From: Petunia secreta | Taxonomy: Eukaryota > Streptophyta > Magnoliopsida > Solanales > Solanaceae | Assembly: GCA_029990175.1 (NCBI GenBank) | Contig: JARKIP010000196.1 | Coordinates: 124,001-188,000, forward strand | Reading direction: 5' to 3' | DNA length: 64,000 nt | In this document: piece after piece, positions 32,498 to 44,942 of the stretch | Layout: each line of letters begins with the position of its first letter | How positions within the stretch are numbered: position 1 is the first letter of the stretch | Translations under genes and position numbers: made by a program | The notes under the pieces: generated by a model | What the model saw: only the letters and a program-made list of their open reading frames with translations | Databases searched by the model: none | What the model was told of the DNA's origin: nothing

Positions 32498-33373
32498 TTA
32501 AGAGTGTGTTTGGTACGAAGGAAATATTTTCCATGAAAAATATTTATTTTGAAAATGAATGATTTTCAATTTACTTTCTAGTATTTGGTTTTAAAATAGG
32601 AAAAAGAATATTTTCTCTATTATCCCAAAACTTACCACCTAATTACACCCCCGACCCCACCCCAACCCTAAAACCCATCAGCAACCATCCATATATCCCC
32701 AAAAACATCACCCCCGCCTTAACCACCCCCTCATTTCACCCCATACTCCCTTCCTAACAGCCACCATACTAGATGTTGTTTTAGTCACGTGAGATGCAGT
32801 GGTCAGAGTAACGAAGCGTACACGACTCGCCAGAATTCATCGTAAAGAGGGGGCGAGGGAAAGGCGACAGTGAGATTGCAAGTCGTCAGCGGTGGGGGCA
32901 TTTAAAGGTGTGGGAAATTCCGGTGAAAAGAGGCACGACGGTCGACGGAGATAAGAGTTTTACCGCCATCGCCGCCGTAAATATGAAGAGGCTGAAGACG
33001 ACGACATGAAAACGAAGAGATTTGCTGGCATGGGCGCGAAAGCATAGAGAAAACTCTGTCGGCGCCGACGCGTAGACGAATGGGCGATTCGAAAGTGGCA
33101 TGGGTGGGGTTGGGAGGTTAGGAGTGGAGTGGGGGTAGTGGAGGACAAAGGGGGTTTCAGACTAAAGACTAAAAGAACTGGGGGTTAGGGGTGGGGCGGA
33201 AATATTGTGTGGGGGTGTTAGGGATTATGGTTTGTAATTTTGGTTAAAGAAAATTCTTTCAATTCTCAGGAAAAATATTTTACTCTATTTGGAGAAAAAT
33301 GAGTAGGATTAAAAAATATTTTCCAACTCATATAATCCAACCAAACATACCCCATACCGAACACACCTTAACT
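32498..33373. mobile_element. MITE-like element with GTGTGTTTGG termini
   Basis: The left end (TTAAGAGTGTGTTTGGTAC) and the reverse of the right end (TTAAGGTGTGTTCGGTATG) form an imperfect terminal inverted repeat. Subterminal AAATATTTTCC motifs occur on both sides. The interior holds a C-rich stretch (32640-32760) and a GC-richer core (32800-33130) without a convincing gene. The form suits a non-autonomous DNA transposon; a target duplication was not resolved. Confidence 0.6.
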
Positions 33374-33566
33374 TCTCAATATTATTCTTAAGGTAAGCTT
33401 TTATAGTAACACAAATATTAGATGTATCAGACCATATTTTTAAAAGCCTTAAAACACATAAATGATATGACTTATTTAAAACCACATATTTCAAAAGCAT
33501 ACATTTATTTTGTTAAAATTCGTACTAAATCAAACAATGTAAAATATAATTATTCCAATAAATCCC

Positions 33567-33875
33567 TAAGCTAGCGTTTGGACATAGATTCCCAAATAGT
33601 TTTTGGGAAACACTTTTTGGGTGAAGTTTGATATGAAAATTAAAAAGTGTTTTCTTATACTTTTTTGGAACAAATTTAATGGCTCAAAACGAGCCATTGA
33701 GCTTTTAAGGAAATGAAACTTGATAGATAAAATGTTAGTTTTTGGCTCAAAACGAACAAATATTAGAGCTCTTTTGAGTTTTTGGGAGAAGTTTTGCTCA
33801 AATAACATAAACAAATAGTTTTTCTTTTAAAAACTCCCAAAAAAAATGTTCCCAAAAACTATAAACAGGGCTAAA
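33567..33875. mobile_element. Possible MITE with palindromic interior
   Basis: GCTAGCGTTTGGACATAG at the left end has the look of Solanaceae MITE termini. The interior holds TTTTTGGGA and TCCCAAAAA words in opposite orientation near the two ends (33600-33620 and 33836-33858) and a repeated GGCTCAAAACGA phrase in both halves. The right end is not clear. Confidence 0.4.
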
Positions 33876-34491
33876 AATCTTCTATATGTACCTAGGAAAA
33901 TACCAAAAAAGAGAAGAAAGATAAAGAAAAGCATGTGCCACCTGTTTTATCTTTCCCCAATCCCCACCCGCACGTTGTCTAATTCAATCATTCTTTCTCC
34001 TTTCCTTTTTCCACAACACACACTGTACCTAATTCAATCAATTCTTTTACTTTTTTCTGATAATAATAAAAGAAAAAAAGGCTCTATTTTATCTCTCTTT
34101 TCCTCAATCTTCGCTCATTTCTACCCTTTTCTTTCTTCTGCTAACAAAAAACAAACATATATATACAATTGTTTGCATGTAAATATTGATTCACACATTG
34201 ATTATATATTTTTTTTAATTGATCAATGGGGATTCTTGATTTTGTTTCTAAATTAGGGTTTCAATTTCTTGTCTTTATTTGAAGATTGTAGGAATTTTAT
34301 TTATCCAAGGATGTAGTTCATCAATTACAAGTTTTAATTGGTTCTTTACATTTGTGGATTTTGAATAGATTTATGTGTAAAGATTGTATTTTGGATATTT
34401 TGGGTTGTCTTTTTTGCCTTATTGAGTAAAAAGGTGTGATTTTTGCTATTGAATATTGGGTTGTTGAAATCTTGAAGTTTAGTTTGTTAAA
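33876..34491 (+). promoter_or_regulatory. Upstream region and pyrimidine-rich leader of the CK1-like gene
   Basis: The 34070-34140 stretch is rich in TCTCT and TTTTC runs, typical of plant 5' leaders. No TATA box could be chosen with confidence. A 5'-UTR intron ending at an AG before 34492 is possible but not resolved. Confidence 0.35.
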
Positions 34492-37400
34492 ATGGATCAT
34501 GTTTTGGGTGGAAAGTTTAAGCTGGGAAGGAAGATTGGAAGTGGCTCTTTTGGTGAGCTTTATTTAGGTATGTTTTTAGCTTTTTCGAGCTTTGATTCCA
34601 TTGGATTTGTTTCTATGATCAGCTACATTTGCTTTGTATTGACATTTGTTTTTATTAGTAGTAGCTGCTCTTGTGTCCCCTGGTTTTAGTTTAGTAGTAA
34701 GAGCTCGGCTTGTGATGTGTTCTTTAGGCGCTTGTTACTGATGTGTTCTTTAGGCGCTTGTTACGGGTTCGAACCTTGAGCATGATATTTAAGTGTAAAA
34801 TGGTAGAGGGGCGGGCTCATCATCCACCTAGTTTTCTTAGTAGTAGCTACTCATGTGCCCTGGACTTTGGTCTGGTGGTAAGAGCTTAGCTTGTGATGTG
34901 TGGTTTAGGGACATGTGACGGTTCGAACTCTGTTGCAGATAAAAGCTGGTATTTAAGTGGTAAAGGGGCTGGCCAATTATCTGCCGAGTTTCAAACCGTG
35001 CATTGATGGCACTCGGGGATTTCTCGGTTATTAGAGAAAAAAAAATTTAGTAGCTACTTATGTGTGTCACTTCTTATGTTTATGCTTAATTTGATTCAGG
35101 TGTGAATATACAGAATGGAGAAGAAGTTGCCATTAAGCTGGTATGCATTTTTCCCTCCTGTTAACCTACCAATGCTGTATTTCTTTCCTATTGTTTTTAC
35201 CCCATAACAGGTGTAGGTATAAGTGTGCAATTTAGAGAACCTCTAGTTTAAAAGAACCTAAAAGTTTGTCTCGAAAGATAAATTGTTTGGTTTTGGAATG
35301 AAATGGACCTCAATAGACTGGAACAAATAAGTATTCATATATTCGACCCTAACCAGTCCGTACTTGTTGACCGTGAGGAATTTGTGCTGCTATTTTTTTT
35401 TTTTGGGGGTGTATTGCTTAATGCATGTAATTGTCAAATTGATGTTTTGCTCATCTTCCATATCATCAGAGTTTTGTCATATTATCCTGATCAATTAGCC
35501 TCTTCAGATCTAATGCTTTGGTTAGTTTGGGAAATCCTTGTTCACCTTAATTACCTTGGTGACCACATTATTTTCCGTTGTGTTAGATTTCTCCAGTAAG
35601 AAGATGATTATTAGGCGTGACAACGAGCATGGTTGTTTGTTCTGTAAATTTTAGTTAAATGGTCTGTTAAGCATTTTTAAGTTGGGAAATCAGGAAGTAA
35701 ATGCATCTAGTTGGATATATGACTTCATATACCAGAACTGGTTTTCTAGTACATTAGAAATGAAGGACACATTGTTTTCCCTTAGATGTCACCATAAGAA
35801 GTGTAATTTTGTAGAGCTCAGAAAGCAATGTTTTTTACAATAAGCTTCTAGGCTCTTTGGAATCCTAACCTATAAAAATAACCTAATTTTTGCACCCGTG
35901 GGTGTGACCTAGCCTCCAGTGGTCAATGAAATGAGCGAAAATCTTGGAGTCCATGATTCAAATCCTTACAGAGAGAAAAGCGCTAGGTGATTTGTTTCCT
36001 TTGGTGAGCAGAATTACTCGGTATATATGCTGGTCTGAGGTAGCAGTGGAATAATCGAGGTGCGCACAAGCAGACACCATCATTAAAAACAACTACTTTT
36101 TGCTATCATGATGCTAGTGGAAAATGAAAGCACGTCTAGGTCCATTTCTTATTAGCTTAATATTTGACGAGCATATAGTAAATGACCTTTATTATGATGG
36201 GATTTGAAGACTCTGGTAGTTGATGCAACAGTACTCTTCTCACTATATGTTCTTCACTTTGTTCTCTTGGTACTATCAGGAATCTGTCAAGACAAAACAC
36301 CCTCAACTGCATTATGAATCAAAAATATATATGCTTCTTTCAGGAGGAAGTAAGTGTTTCTTCCTCGCTTCTATAGCCCATTTTTTGCAAAAAGGTTTTA
36401 GAATGAGATTGTCTAGAGTTGTGATTGATCTTCTTATCTATGCTTTTCTCATGTAGCTGGAATACCCAACCTTAAATGGTTTGGAGTCGAAGGCGAGTAC
36501 AACGTGATGGTCATAGACCTTCTTGGACCTAGTTTGGAAGACCTCTTCAACTATTGCAATAGGAAGCTTACATTGAAAACGGTGCTGATGCTTGCAGATC
36601 AGCTGGTAAGTAGTTCTTCTTTCACATTCTTAAAGAGAAATCACTCCATTAAAAAAAAATTAAAGAGAGGGTTGTGCTTGTTTGCTTATGCATTTTGGGG
36701 AATAATCATGTCATGTGTCTTTCAGATTAATAGAGTTGAATACATGCACTCAAGAGGATTTCTTCACCGCGACATAAAGCCAGACAACTTCCTAATGGGC
36801 CTCGGTCGCAAAGCAAATCAGGTTTTGGTTCATTTCGGCCGTAATTTTGTGAATGAATGGAGTCATGTCAATGCTTGCCTGTCAAGACCCAAAAAAACTC
36901 ACTATTTTGCTAGTATTTTTCAGATTATCAAATTTAAATCGTAAATGTTGTCATCGTGTTGGATGAATAGCTTCTTAGATCTTATTATCTATGTTTGTTC
37001 CAAATAGCTCTTCTATGCCGCTTGGTCTCTGATAATCAAACTCATTTTGCGGGGATAGTACATTAGTCTTAATTCAGACTTCATGCTGGCTGAAGTTCAG
37101 TAAATGGAGTTGAATTTTGGAAATAAAATTCAATATGAATTCCTTTTTGAAAATTATTAGTGAGTTTATTTGTTTTCCATATATTGCAATAATATTTGTT
37201 TATAGGAAATAAAACATAGATTGCCTTATATTGCAAGAGAAAACGAAACTTATGTACGGATGAGTTAGAGGCTGACTCTTACTGGTTGATTGTCCATTAA
37301 GTTCCTTGTTATATGGAAGTACTAATCATGTGCCATATGGTGGATGTTGGAGCTTATTAAATCAACAATTAAGATACTGTTTTCTCCATAAATGGGCTTC

Positions 37401-40400
37401 CTATAAAATATGGTGTTAACTTCTGCTTTAGTTCCTGATCATGTCCTTGATAGAGTGTAAGAAATGGCTAAAGCAATTTGGAATTGAGGACTTTAAGTTA
37501 TGATGGCAGTTATATATGTGTGTTGACGTCACTTTAAGAATTTCAGTGAGCGACTGACTGATGTGTTGGTTTGTGGCAATTTGTTTGTCCATCTTTCATT
37601 ATGACTTCTAATAAAGCCCAGTTACCATTGGGCTTTCCAAATTTCCATGTTGAGTGTTAGAGCTTTAAGGAAAAGGAAGTGTATGTATTGTCAAGGATGA
37701 GAAAGGCTAAGTTGTGTATAGTTAGGATTAGCATAGCAGTCCCACATTGGGAAAGCATGTATAGTAATTATAAATAGGGCTCATTGTACACACACCCTTT
37801 TTGACATTCATTAATAATATTCTCATAGTATTTCACAATAGTTTTCCCTAATAGTGCCTAATCTGATGACAGGTGTACGCCATTGACTTTGGGCTTGCAA
37901 AAAAGTATAGAGACCTCCAGACTCACAAGCATATACCATACAGGTAGCACAGTAATCGCTATGTTACTTGATCAGACCTTGCAGTTCGTTCTGTTTTTTT
38001 CCTGAATGCTAGTTATGTAGCTTTGTTAGCCCCAAAAGTAAATAAAAAGTGAAAAGAAATCATCTTGATTCTCTTTCATCTGCTTCATTCAAATCTCCAT
38101 CATTCAGCTACTTTTATTTTCGAGCATCAGTGAGGATTTACTGCAGAATATGTGTCCGTGCTAGAGGCACTTTACAAATGGGCCAGGAAACCTACGGCAA
38201 AGGTTTTCTTAGATCATTTTACTATGATGCCCAGCGAAAGTGAACTTTGAGCACGATATTTTACCTTTCTTGTTCATCAAGCCATAAGGCAAGCGGACAA
38301 CACGAAAACATAAGCCCAATAGACAGTCTGGTGACTCGTGTATGCAACACCATATGGGAATACATGACAGATTGATGTTGATAGTGTTATTTGATCACTT
38401 ATGAGTGAAGACAGACAGTCTTTTCACATGAACTCTGGAAAACATATGAAGTGTAAGATGATTTAATTGGGAGTTTGACACAATATGACTTTTGCTGTGC
38501 TCTCTTTAGTTTTCCATTGTTTTTTCTTGCTTTTATACTTGAACCTTCTTTAATGTATGCTTTTGAGGGCATAGTTTGACCAGTTTCCTGAGTGATATTG
38601 GAAGTTGGTTAGTTGAGTCTAAACTTAGATTGTACAAAAAAGGATTGGAACTTTTGTCTTGAAGTTAGTGTCGGAGTAATTTTATTGAAGTTGAATAGCC
38701 AAATGACAATGGATTATGTTGCATTTGCTTAACTGGTTGTAATATACTGCCAGTGAATTAAGTATATCAATCGCTAGTATGGTGCATTGGTGCTGTTGTT
38801 AGTTTATGAAATTCTGCGTGCCCCTGTTGATGTACTTTAGCATGTTAACTAAGTATATCGGTTGCTGGTATGGTGCTTATGACACCAAAGTTTATGCAAC
38901 ACTTGGAAGGGATATTATTGACGGCAAGTTTCGTAATGTCATTGCTAGTTTATGGAACTGTGTCCTCTGCTGAAAATTGCTGTATGAAAGTTGGATATTA
39001 TCAAAATGTAATCACATCAGTATGGACATTTGATTCATCTGTCATTGTGGCTCATTGAGGATTTTGCTGTCATTATTTCCTCACATGCCTCTATTTTTTG
39101 AAAAAGAATGTGTGGAAAAGTGTGAAGTAAAAAGCATTTGTATAATTCTTCACCATTTGGTGTGCTTTTCTTTATCATTTTGTTGGTCACAATATGAATT
39201 TGTTTGAGCTAGCTGACATCGCTGTTTCAAGATTATGTTCTACTTTTCCACTGTTATCAAAAAAAAGATTATGTTCTACTTTTACATGAATATTATCAAG
39301 TTCTACTGCAATGAGCTAACCCAAGTGATCATAGTGACAATTTGGTCATTGTTTTCTTACTTCTTTCCTAATGAAAATGAAGTTAAATGAAAAGACTATT
39401 AAAAGACTTTATGCTGGTCAAATTTGTGCCTCATTATTCTTTGTTTTGCTCAATTTGTGTCTTGGCTGCCTTTTACATGATTATATGCTCAATATTCTTT
39501 TCTCAGGGAAAACAAGAATCTAACAGGCACTGCTCGCTATGCCAGTGTCAACACACACCTTGGAGTTGGTAGGTCAATCATCTTTAGGTTGTCAAGTAAA
39601 ACTACAGGCATGGTAAACCCCAGATTCAATTGTAACTGATCAAAAAGTGTTCATCTTGCTTTTCCCCCTGGCAGAGCAAAGCAGAAGAGATGATTTGGAA
39701 TCTCTGGGTTATGTGCTTATGTACTTTCTTAGAGGAAGGTTGGGCTTTAGAGGTTTCACCTTTTGGCATCCTTTCTGACCAGGTTCTGTGCATTTTGCAA
39801 ATTCTATGGACTTGTTCACTGACTTGATGGCAATTTCCTGTGGCCCAGTCTTCCATGGCAGGGATTGAAAGCTGGTACTAAGAAGCAGAAATATGATAAA
39901 ATCAGTGAGAAGAAGATGTTGACACCAATAGAGGTACTGTCTATGAGTATGAATGGTTCTTCGTGATGTCATCTTCATCACTGTTGTGATCTCTGACTGC
40001 ATCTTCAACTGTGATAGAAGCAATTTAGTACACTTCTTATTGTCAGTATAGATAGTTTAAAATGGCGCCCATGGCTTTGGCCTAGAGGTAGGAATGCAAC
40101 ATGTGATATGTGGGTTAGGTGCACGTTACTTGTTCAGACCTGCCGCTCACAAAAGCCTGGTATTTAAGTGGAGAAGGGGCGGACCCATTACCTACCGAGT
40201 TTTGAACCGTGTGTAGCTTGGCCCTCGGTGATTTCTCGGTTATCAGTTTTTTTTTTATGAAAAAAAAAGGGGGGGGGGGGGGGGGGGGGGGGGAATCCCT
40301 TACATATGATGCAAAACGGCTCTTGGGTTCTGGCCTCTCTTGCCTTTGATGTTGATTATCTGCTGATGATGTGATTGACCTGATGAGAAAACTGAAACAG

Positions 40401-41804
40401 GATATCTTGGTGTTTATAACAGGTGTTGTGCAAATCATATCCTTCAGAGTTCATATCATACTTCCATTATTGTCGGTCATTACGGTTTGAAGATAAACCT
40501 GACTATTCGTACTTGAAGAGGCTTTTTAGAGACTTGTTTATTCGTGAAGGTAGATCTTTTATCCTTTCTCTTTTACTTTTTCAGACAAAATACCGTCTGA
40601 GCTGTAATTACTCAAATAGTCTTGAAGTACACGTATTGTAGTCTCTGCATCTTAACCTTTTCACTGGTGCAGGTTATCAGTTTGACTATGTGTTTGATTG
40701 GACCATTTTGAAGTATCCGCAGATTGGTGCCAGTTCAAGAGGACGTGTTAGTGCTTGTAAAACTTTGTTTTTGGATGCTTATTGTTAAAACTTGTTACTT
40801 AATCTTTCTTAAGATGGAAGTATGTGCATTTGTGCCACCAGAATATTAGTGGAAGTGCGGGACTAAATGCTGGACCATCTGCCGAAAGACCAGGAAGGAC
40901 ATCGGGTAACTCTGACCTATCTTTGTAGTCCATTTCTGACTTTTAATCTCCTGAGGTGATATGCCCAAATTTTTAGCCGGCATCTACAGTGATGAGTTTG
41001 TTTGGAGATGTGTGTCATGTAAAAGCTGAATACTGAGTTTGCAGCTACTGAGTTTTATCATTGATTGATGCTTTCCATGTGTCTGTTAAACAGTGGGACA
41101 GGATATTCGGGACAGGTTTTCTGGTGCTGTTGAAGCATTTTCCCGGAGGAATGCTTCTGCATCTGGTAGGCATGGGGAACACTCCAGACACAAGACTTCA
41201 GATGATATACCTTCATCTAAAGATGTGGTATTGATCCCTTCTCTTTCTGAAAGCAATATAAAGAAACGACTGTTTTTACCTCAGCAGGATTGAGAATATT
41301 ATTGATATGCTTGTTTCTGTATTGTGTGTAATGCTATGATTTTAGTGAATTACAGTTTAGAACTTTGTATATACTAGTATGTATTTGAGATGATTATTCT
41401 TTTGGAAAAATAGTAGTGGAAGCATGATTTTAACGGTTGGTTTTTTGAACTTTATGGTATTGAATATTCTGAATCCTAGATGAGCTGGCTAGATCTGATG
41501 CATGGCAGACTAAGAATAATATGTTTATTATTTACAGCAACCTGATTCAGAAAGAGGCCGTACCTCAAGAAATGGTAGCTCCTCCAGAAGGGCCGCCATT
41601 TCCAGTAGCAGACCAAGCTCTTCAGGTGAACCTACTGACAGTCGCTCAAGCAGGTTAGTGTCAAGCAGTGGCCGCCTGTCTAGCACACAAAGGATTCAAT
41701 CTGGAGTTGAGCCAAAACCATCATTGTTCTCCCGAACTTCAGTTACAAAGGGAACCCGTGATGACCCTCTTCGGAGCTTTGAGCTTCTTTCAATCAGAAA
41801 GTGA
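34492..41804 (+). CDS. Casein kinase 1-like protein kinase (14 exons, 459 aa)
   Basis: This is a Ser/Thr kinase of the plant CK1-like (CKL) family, which phosphorylates acidic or primed sites on many cell and membrane-associated proteins. Exons by GT-AG joins: 34492-34567, 35100-35140, 36280-36349, 36457-36605, 36726-36821, 37873-37943, 39507-39568, 39675-39738, 39849-39933, 40423-40549, 40673-40746, 40842-40905, 41094-41227, 41538-41804. They join in frame to 459 codons plus TGA. The Gly loop GSGSFGELYLG is at residues 16-26, Lys38 binds ATP, HRD has Asp128 and DFG starts at Asp149. The CK1 signature KHIPYRENKNLTGTARYAS is present, where PE of the usual APE motif is absent as in the family. 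The kinase domain ends near residue 290. The Ser- and Arg-rich tail (about 295-459) is low complexity, as in other CKLs. Introns carry SINEs. I see no broken residue; the gene looks functional. Confidence 0.95.
34680..35045 (+). mobile_element. Two tandem tRNA-derived SINE copies in CK1 intron 1
   Basis: Copy 1 (about 34680-34845) has box-A-like GTAAGAGCTCGGCTTG and box-B GGGTTCGAACC (34764-34774). Copy 2 (about 34858-35045) has TGGTAAGAGCTTAGC and GGTTCGAAC, ending in an A run after TTTCTCGGTTATTAG. Copy 1 holds an exact 26-bp duplication (34713-34738 and 34739-34764). A related copy lies in intron 9. Confidence 0.75.
35895..36085 (+). mobile_element. SINE of a second family in CK1 intron 2
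   Basis: The copy starts CCCGTGGGTGTGACCTAG, has a box-B-like GATTCAAATCC and continues with GCTAGGTGATTTG. It ends with ATCGAGGTGCGCACAAGC, the layout of a common Solanaceae SINE. A decayed relative lies at 55040-55250. Confidence 0.7.
37649..37840 (+). mobile_element. Possible TRIM or solo LTR in CK1 intron 5
   Basis: The about 190-bp block starts TGTTGAGTGTTAG and has TCCCACATTGGG followed by a TATA box (TATAAATAGG, about 37780). It ends TTTCACA, the layout of short plant LTRs. No matching 5-bp duplication was found, so the limits are uncertain. Confidence 0.45.
40062..40293 (+). mobile_element. SINE copy with homopolymer tail in CK1 intron 9
   Basis: The body (GGCTTTGGCCTAGAGGTAGG, TGTTCAGACC, GTATTTAAGTGG, ATTTCTCGGTTATCAG) matches the SINE copies of intron 1. 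A T run, an A run and then 25 G (40269-40293) follow. The G run is unusual for plant DNA and may be a cloning or assembly artefact. Confidence 0.7.
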
Positions 41805-43187
41805 AGGGATGATGCATTTGTAAAGAGAATTTTCTTGCTCATTGAACCTTGCAATCCTATAAAGGATACCTCATGCTGTAAACTGGAATGTACTACATGA
41901 AGACTACAGTTCAACTTTCATTGTTTACTACTACACTATTTGTGTTCAGTTAAGAACCATTGCAACACATATAAGCTCATCTAAAGAAATGAGTAATATG
42001 TACGAAGTTTGGATAGCTGTAAATGCATATTAATGTATGAATGCACGCCCTCTAGAGTGTCTGGTGGAAGAGTTATGTTTGAGGTACTACTGTGATGATT
42101 CTATAACTTACCAGTCCAAGGGCATTGAGTCACCTTGGACACCTTTGTCAAGGATTTTTTCTGCTTTCATCAATCTCCGAACTGCTAGCTTGAAGGTAGA
42201 ATCAAATAATGTAAATATTAGGAATGCCAAAGGTTGTGATGAGCTGCGAAGTGCTCGTACACCCTTAAATAGAGATCTCGGAATATGAACCTTGCAATAT
42301 TGTCGCCTTTTGTAGGGAGCTCTTAACCCCTCAAGGACTGTCCCATACTTGTCTAGATTAGTCAGGCTCCCAAGCAGTTATTCCAAAAAAGGAGCGACGG
42401 AGTACAACTTAAAGCTGAATTTTATACTGATAGGACTTTGCTTAGGAAGTTTACAAACAGCAGCACAATATTGCACATCGCAGAGCTCAGTATTTATCAC
42501 GTGGGCAGTTGGAAAATGCTCAATAAAGCGGGTAGGTCTTACTAGCCTTGACTCGTCAAACTTTAAAAGGAAAATGTGCATTAGATGCCAGTGTACTATG
42601 CTATGCTTCAAGCAACCAGTAGAGATGCAAAGTGCGCGGCTTCCCATCCATCAGTGTCACTGGGGTTTTTCATACTAGCACTTAATCGATTTCATCATTC
42701 ACCAGCATGTTTCTACTTTTATTACTGTTCTCTAATAGCCCCCCCATGTATGTGATAGTTCCACTAATACATTCACCAGTCACCATTTGTACTCATGCAA
42801 AATATCCTTAGTTTTCTCATTGTGATTCCTACTTTTACTTCCCATTTCACTGTGTAGGAAATGCCATTAAATGAGAGAAATGTTTGGGCAAAGTTAATTT
42901 TTCTTTATGTCAAAACTAGAGATGTTTTACGTTATACAAAAACAGTAGCAAATTCGGGAAACAAAGGAGCACGAGACAAGAAGTGCGAGTTACCCAATTT
43001 TAAACAAGCAAAATCTCAGACATGATTTTAAACGTCTTAAATATAGATAAGCAAGAAACATAACAGCCTCCTGTTAATAACATCTGTCAAAGCTAAACAA
43101 AACACAAGATCAAAAAATCCTATATATCAATTGCACTAATCTGAAACTTCTCAGGCTGCGGTCTTTTTAAGCTTTGCAAGCTCTGTC
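41805..43187. other. Region between CK1-like and eL14 genes
   Basis: It contains the 3' UTR of the kinase gene and the 3' side of eL14. Between about 42040 and 42660 there are short open stretches on both strands that I do not recognise; they may be a decayed exon. No RNA gene was seen. Confidence 0.4.
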
Positions 43188-43370
43188 TCACGACTCCAGC
43201 CTCTGCAATGTCAGAGTACATGTCATCAGGTTTGATAAGAGACAACAAAACAAGGTCTTGATAACAAATCAAGCATAAAAGGCAACATATTAACTAAGCT
43301 AGTAGCTACAAAAGAACCTGCACATTAAAGAATGGATTTGAACCTGCACATTAAAGAATGGATTTTTCGA

Positions 43371-43500
43371 GGCTGGTCCAGTTTATTTGAATTTTTAGGC
43401 TGGTCCAATTTATTTGAATTTTTAGGCTGGTCTAGTTTAATTGATTTTTCGAGGCTGGTCTAGTTTAATTGATTTTTCGAGGCTGGTCTAGTTTGATATG
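43371..43500 (+). repeat. 27-28-bp tandem repeat, five copies, then a C run
   Basis: Units beginning GGCTGGTC start at 43371, 43398, 43425, 43453 and 43481. A run of C follows at about 43511-43527. The array sits in the last intron of the eL14 gene. Confidence 0.88.
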
Positions 43501-44215
43501 GAAACCCAGACCCCCCCCCCCCCCCCCTTTGTGATTGCCATACAGAAACTCCCATGTTTTGATTGGATAGGTGCACCCAATGCGAAAATAAACAAAAATG
43601 AAGCTCAACTTGGATAGTGAAACTAAAATCACACCTTAATCTTAGCCAGCATAAGCTTGAACCTGTCGAAATCGTTAAGTGAGGCCCTCTTCTTCTGCAC
43701 TATCAACTTTCTACCCCATGAACTGCTCTCCCACTTGGTCTTCACATCTGGGAGGACACCAGACAAAGGAAATTTTCAGTGTTACAAAGCAGAAAAAGCT
43801 GCGAAACCAATTGCCAATTCACAACTTGTAGAACAGAGAGAGGCGGAGATCTACTAAGCACCACTCACCGGCAGCTTCCATAGCATCAATCAGGGTCTTC
43901 TTCTTTGGGATCCTTTTGATGTCGATTTTGATGTCTGTGAGTGAAAGCCTCTTGAAGTTCATCTGACTCCTAACCATGTCAGGAGCATCAACAAGGGCCT
44001 GTAATTAGAAGATTAAAGGAAATTGAATTGAGTTTACTATTGCTGCAATTTCCCAGTTGATTACAGACCAACTACCATCTAAAGCAAACTAAAATAACAC
44101 AAGCCTTGCAACTTGTAAAACTTCCTGTGCATCGAGTAAGGTAAATGAAAAATTAATCACCTGATCAATCAACAACTTCTCAATTCCAAGCAACAACTCT
44201 ATATAACCGGGAGAA

Positions 44216-44942
44216 CAATAACACACAAAACGGAAACTATCAAAACATTATTATATTCTTGATGAATCATTTAATTAGAAGGCCTCAGTCCATATTTTCT
44301 AAATCATTAAAATGATCAGACAATGTAGGCAAATTATCATAGTACATCATAGGCCTTTGATTAGATCCTTTTATAACAAATTTATTTATTGAATAAAAAC
44401 ACACAACAAAAATCAAATCTTTTTTTGGGCAACTATAACCTCTATATAAAGAGGGGTCATGAGATTCTCCAATATTAACAAGGTCAAAAAACTTTCTATA
44501 CCACCAAAGAAAACCCCACATTCCATTGTGGAAATGACACCAGGTAGCCACTCTAAGGTCTGCTATTTATGTTTTTAGCCATTGTGTCCTGTAGTTCAAT
44601 TCAAGTCCTGAAATAAAGCTTTCTATTTCAAACCTTCAGGACGAATGTTTATATACATGGAAACTATCAAAACAAAATATAATGCAGCAGAATCATTTAA
44701 TACAAGGCCTCAGTCCATATGTTGGTCAATCAAGTTAAAATGATCAGACAATGTAGGCATATTATCATAGGCCTATTCTTTCATAACAAGTTACTAGAAA
44801 AAACATTGACAACAAAATCAACTATATATATTGGGCAACCAAGCAAATATCAACCTCTAAATAAAGAGGGGTTGTACGATATGTCGACTATTAACAAACT
44901 CAAGAAACTTTCTATACATTCCATACAACACTATATCATTTA
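44216..44942. repeat. Diverged direct duplication in eL14 intron 2
   Basis: Two copies (about 44230-44510 and 44655-44930) share GAATCATTTAATnnnAAGGCCTCAGTCCATAT, AATGATCAGACAATGTAGGC and an AAAGAGGGGT phrase in the same order. They differ by indels and many substitutions, so the duplication is old. Confidence 0.7.

Noticed and set aside
32886..33148. Ser/Arg-rich minus-strand open frames inside the MITE-like element
   Set aside because: They overlap in two frames and have no similarity; the GC-richer core of the element explains them.
34680..34845. Functional tRNA gene
   Set aside because: Box A- and box B-like sequences are present, but the acceptor and anticodon stems do not pair; it is a SINE head.
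42040..42660. Possible decayed coding exon between CK1-like and eL14 genes
   Set aside because: Short open pieces exist on both strands, but I recognise no family and no splice-consistent model.
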